Shown here: in pieces, positions 14,270-17,562 of the stretch
Position numbering within the stretch: position 1 is the stretch's first letter
Layout: each line of letters begins with the position of its first letter
Assembly (NCBI GenBank): GCA_902806215.1
Contig: CADCVT010000496.1
Location: forward strand, 1 to 17,562
Direction: 5' to 3'
Source: an uncultured Solirubrobacteraceae bacterium
Lineage (GTDB): Bacteria; Actinomycetota; Thermoleophilia; Solirubrobacterales; Solirubrobacteraceae
Length of the DNA stretch: 17,562 nucleotides
Notes under the pieces: generated by a model
What the model was told of the DNA's origin: nothing
Seen by the model: only the letters and a program-made list of their open reading frames with translations
The model's database searches: none
Translations under genes and position numbers: made by a program

Positions 14270-14772
14270 TCAGTCACGGGGGCGGGGCGCGTGAGCATCA
14301 CGAGAAGCCCGCCGAAGGCCAGGAGCAACGCTCCCGCGAGCGACTCGACGTAGAAGCCGATCGCCGGCTTGGCCTCGGCTCCCTCGTACGTGACGGCGAG
14401 CAGGCCCTCGTCCAGGGCGGCCGGCAGGTCGACCGTGAACGCGACGATCAGGACGACGACGCCGAGGGCGGCCAGCGCGTACATCGCGGGCCGCGCGCCC
14501 CGCAGCGCGCCGAGCGCCATGGGGATCACGGCAAGCCCCAGCAGGAGCATCGCGACCGAGTGGTGATCCCACCCGCTGAAGTCCTCAAGCGTGGTGACGC
14601 CGGTGCCGACGGTATACAGGTCGAGGAAGGTCGACACGACCAGCATCAGGGCCGCGAGCAGCGAGCCCGCGACAAGTGCCAACACAGGCGCCGACGGCCG
14701 CTCAGGGGCAGGCCCAGAGCCGCGCGAACCCCTGCTATCCTCCCTCGTCGCTTCGGGGGCTGATGCACTCAT
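14266..14772 (-). CDS. Four-helix membrane protein, hypothetical
   Basis: Protein of 168 residues with a disordered, charged and Pro-rich N-terminus (about 1-27) and four hydrophobic segments at about 28-50, 70-91, 95-116 and 140-162. The loop after the first helix contains LDLYTVGTGVTTLEDFSGWDHHS, and the loop before the last is acidic. No family is recognised. The start ATG at 14772 is the only Met before the first helix. Its 5' end overlaps the putative fusA promoter and leader on the other strand, so expression of the two may interfere. It converges with rsmI, the two stops sharing CTAG. Confidence 0.7.
   Translation of the reverse strand: MSASAPEATREDSRGSRGSGPAPERPSAPVLALVAGSLLAALMLVVSTFLDLYTVGTGVTTLEDFSGWDHHSVAMLLLGLAVIPMALGALRGARPAMYALAALGVVVLIVAFTVDLPAALDEGLLAVTYEGAEAKPAIGFYVESLAGALLLAFGGLLVMLTRPAPVTD
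14736..14741 (+). promoter_or_regulatory. Putative -10 (TATCCT, extended TGC) upstream of fusA
   Basis: TGCTATCCT (14733-14741) is almost the same as the box before rpsL. A start near 14748 would give a leader of about 175 nt before fusA. The site lies inside the N-terminal codons of the opposing membrane-protein gene. No clear -35 is visible. Confidence 0.45.
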
Positions 14773-14880
14773 GTGTGCTCGCCTCCAAGCACCTCAGCAG
14801 GCAATGGAGACCTCGACCACATAGGGCTCGCCGGACAGCTCCCAGCTGTGCGTATGCGGGCCCTGATGGGCCCGTTTTTC
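14748..14880 (+). ncRNA. Candidate structured leader RNA of fusA, ending in a terminator
   Basis: The segment between the putative promoter and the terminator can fold. GCTGA (14759-14763) pairs with TCAGC (14794-14798) and encloses GTGCT (14775-14779) paired with AGCAC (14888 minus 100, that is 14788-14792). ACAGCT (14835-14840) pairs with AGCTGT (14844-14849). A 17-codon reading frame from ATG 14771 to TAG 14822 (MCARLQAPQQAMETSTT) lies within it. Either an attenuated leader or a short independent RNA would fit. No known RNA family is recognised. Confidence 0.4.
14857..14879 (+). terminator. Intrinsic terminator or attenuator between the fusA promoter and fusA
   Basis: A perfect 7-bp stem, CGGGCCC (14857-14863) with GGGCCCG (14868-14874), loop TGAT, is followed at once by TTTTT and then CGTTT. 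The U-tract lies only on the plus-strand side, so it acts on rightward transcripts. It stands 43 bp before the fusA ATG, where a simple end-of-operon terminator would have no nearby plus-strand gene to serve: rsmI ends about 590 bp upstream. Confidence 0.75.
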
Positions 14881-14922
14881 GTTTCCTGGACGCCGCACGA
14901 TTCCCACCTGAAGACTTTCTCT

Positions 14923-17025
<2,103 letters not shown>

Positions 17026-17056
17026 CTTCAGTACCTTCCAAGAGTTCTAGTCCCCC

Positions 17057-17064
17057 AAGGAGAT
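17057..17064 (+). promoter_or_regulatory. Strong Shine-Dalgarno of tuf
   Basis: AAGGAGAT is a near-perfect anti-16S match, with GGAG ending nine bases before ATG 17072. It contrasts with rpsL, fusA and the aminotransferase gene, which have weak or no sites. Confidence 0.8.
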
Positions 17065-17071
17065 CCACCAG

Positions 17072-17562
17072 ATGGCCAAGGAGAAGTTCGAGCGCAACAA
17101 GCCTCACGTCAACGTCGGCACGATCGGTCACATCGATCACGGCAAGACGACGCTGACGGCTGCCATTACAAAGGTCCTGTCGGACACCTACGGTGGCCAG
17201 GCTCGCTCCTTCGAGGAGATCGACAACGCTCCGGAGGAGAAGGAGCGCGGCATCACGATCGCCACGTCGCACGTCGAGTACGAGACGGAGAACCGTCACT
17301 ACGCGCACGTCGACTGCCCCGGCCACGCGGACTACGTCAAGAACATGATCACGGGCGCCGCGCAGATGGACGGCGCGATCCTCGTGGTCTCGGCGGCCGA
17401 CGGCCCCATGCCCCAGACGCGTGAGCACATCCTGCTCGCCCGCCAGGTCGGCGTGCCGTACATCGTCGTGTTCCTCAACAAGGCCGACATGGTCGACGAC
17501 GAGGAGCTCCTCGAGCTCGTCGAGGTCGACGTGCGCGAGCTCCTCTCCACGTACGACTTCCC
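17072..17562 (+). CDS. tuf: Elongation factor Tu (3' end outside window)
   Basis: EF-Tu delivers aminoacyl-tRNA to the ribosome as a GTP complex. The window holds the first 163 codons, most of the GTPase domain. Motifs seen are GHIDHGKTT (19-27, with Ile where most species have Val), the switch I segment APEEKERGITI, DCPGHADYVKNMITGAAQMDGAILVV and the NKAD guanine-specificity motif. The start ATG 17072 has a strong Shine-Dalgarno. It follows fusA after 46 bp without a terminator, as in the classic str operon. The frame is open to the right edge. Confidence 0.97.
   Translation, partial: MAKEKFERNKPHVNVGTIGHIDHGKTTLTAAITKVLSDTYGGQARSFEEIDNAPEEKERGITIATSHVEYETENRHYAHVDCPGHADYVKNMITGAAQMDGAILVVSAADGPMPQTREHILLARQVGVPYIVVFLNKADMVDDEELLELVEVDVRELLSTYDF

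Overview
The window is very GC-rich and carries the str-type ribosomal genes rpsL, rpsG, fusA and tuf (tuf cut by the right edge). It also holds a GGDEF regulator, secreted hydrolases and a single RTX-like remnant. The base composition, the gene mix and the weak use of Shine-Dalgarno sites suggest a high-GC actinobacterium, perhaps of the Thermoleophilia/Solirubrobacterales type. The lineage is an inference from gene content only.

Left part (1-9332), ordinary accessory and metabolic genes: a membrane GAF-GGDEF diguanylate cyclase clipped by the left edge; a small HAD-fold protein on the minus strand overlapping it tail to tail; a DMT/NIPA-like transporter behind a structured leader; a large secreted alpha/beta hydrolase with a lipase-like N-terminus; and a two-gene unit of a class III omega-aminotransferase and alanine dehydrogenase joined by an ATGA overlap, in which Ald would recycle the alanine made by the aminotransferase. 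Next comes a secreted glycoside-hydrolase-like protein whose signal peptide has no canonical start codon.

Middle (9333-10833), a decayed stretch: a small coiled-coil ORF, an out-of-frame RTX repeat remnant, and a minus-strand chimera. In the chimera, about 40 codons of a PIG-L deacetylase N-terminus run out of frame into the body of an APH-family kinase.

Right part (10834-17562), translation: rpsL and rpsG are separated from fusA-tuf by about 3.2 kb. The insert holds (i) a protein joining an archaeal-type DUF371 domain to what looks like a degenerate RsmI/tetrapyrrole-methylase domain with an RsmI-type C-terminus; (ii) on the opposite strand, a KamB/NpmA-like 16S rRNA A1408-N1 methyltransferase; (iii) rsmI, the 16S rRNA C1402 2'-O-methyltransferase, with a start overlapping that of the KamB-like gene; and (iv) a four-helix membrane protein. 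S12, the C1402 and A1408 modifiers and an RsmI-like pseudo-enzyme therefore sit side by side, all connected with the ribosomal decoding centre. This is the most unusual feature of the window. fusA has its own promoter-like site and a leader of about 175 nt with a strong intrinsic terminator upstream of the gene, which suggests attenuation or a short RNA.
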